A stretch of DNA of 64,000 bases. Origin: Enoplolaimus lenunculus. Taxonomy: Eukaryota > Nematoda > Enoplea > Enoplida > Thoracostomopsidae. This document shows, one piece after another, positions 63,639-64,000 of this stretch. The notes under the pieces were generated by a model, which had not been told where the DNA came from, did not search any database, and saw only the letters and a program-made list of their open reading frames with translations. The stretch is from contig JASANG010004100.1 of NCBI GenBank assembly GCA_030248215.1, forward strand, positions 62,001-126,000, in the 5' to 3' direction. How positions within the stretch are numbered: the first letter of the stretch is position 1; the number at the start of each line of letters is the position of its first letter. The translations under genes were made by a program, and so were the position numbers.

Positions 63639-64000
63639 TGATTGCCTTCAAGTTAAAATACATTTTACCAGTATACAGTCATGCAAATGTCACAATTTAG
63701 GACCAGCGTCTGTCCTGAAATTTAAAAACAAAACAGAAAAAAACAAAACAAAATTCATAAAATATATAATTGAGCAACGTTGCTGTTTAGCCAAGGAATT
63801 TGTTATTTCCAATTGAAAATATTCAAAATGTTTCAAATACTTGTGTTATTTCACGAATTGTTTTGTCTCGCTAAAATTGCGTCCATTCTAATTACTCGGA
63901 TTTAAGCTTGGAGTATTAAACTAACCTACTCTGCCTACTCTGCATATAGTAAATACAGCTCAAATTAAGCCGTTGGCAATTTGCACTTAGCGTGAACAAA

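Larger units (their letters stand above)
59934..64000. other. Downstream of unc-89: repeats only
   Basis: Includes the 3' UTR of unk length, a GATAGGTGCTA hairpin element, TTAGGC-type elements (60484, 61262, 62469, 63078), a GCCCGTAGCC-end MITE (63468) and a short tandem repeat. No supported coding exon. Confidence 0.6.

Overview
The window is AT-rich, intron-rich animal DNA. It is most likely from a nematode: degenerate TTAGGC/GCCTAA tracts, the nematode telomere motif, occur dozens of times, and the main gene is a clear orthologue of the giant muscle gene unc-89 (obscurin). The exact lineage cannot be fixed from the sequence. No LTR element, retrovirus, Polinton, CRISPR or prokaryotic feature was recognised.

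Main gene: 19 phase-matched exons from 23003 to 59933 (+) encode the last ~1543 residues of an UNC-89/obscurin-like protein. The order is protein kinase 1 (C-lobe from just before HLDLKPEN, with DFG), an acidic low-complexity interkinase region, one Ig domain, one Fn3 domain, and protein kinase 2 (full domain, HLN and DTG in place of HRD and DFG), then a stop 60 residues past the final kinase helix. All 18 splice junctions keep phase and rebuild textbook motifs. The N-lobe of kinase 1 and the upstream Ig/Fn3 modules were not found.

Most striking observation: four introns of this gene have a duplicated 3' splice site together with the start of the next exon. (1) About 94 copies of a 50-bp unit, each holding TTTTACTTTCAG plus the exon start, fill 4.7 kb before the kinase-2 LSGYHPF exon. 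(2) Eight 117-bp units, open in one frame throughout, lie before the Ig exon. (3) A direct plus inverted duplication surrounds the kinase-2 glycine-loop exon. (4) A 17-bp tandem duplication sits at the second interkinase exon. Separately, a MITE family here has terminal inverted repeats that read as a splice donor at one end and a splice acceptor at the other.

Other genes: a two-exon neuropeptide-type precursor (2957-4670, +) with N-terminal similarity to PDF peptides; a single-exon 704-residue secreted or disordered protein with a 36-glutamine run (8038-10152, -); and a two-exon secreted cysteine-rich peptide (41867-42811, -) lying antisense inside the large unc-89 intron. A few isolated exon-like stretches are listed at low confidence.

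The rest is mainly small non-coding elements: TTAGGC-bearing MITEs, splice-like MITEs, a ~430-bp CTGTAGTGACCC element, a CAAGTTTTTGC palindromic element, a GCCCGTAGCC element, tRNA-like sequences and several minisatellites. They often insert in one another. 1-2956 and 59934-64000 hold only such repeats and unrecognised AT-rich sequence.
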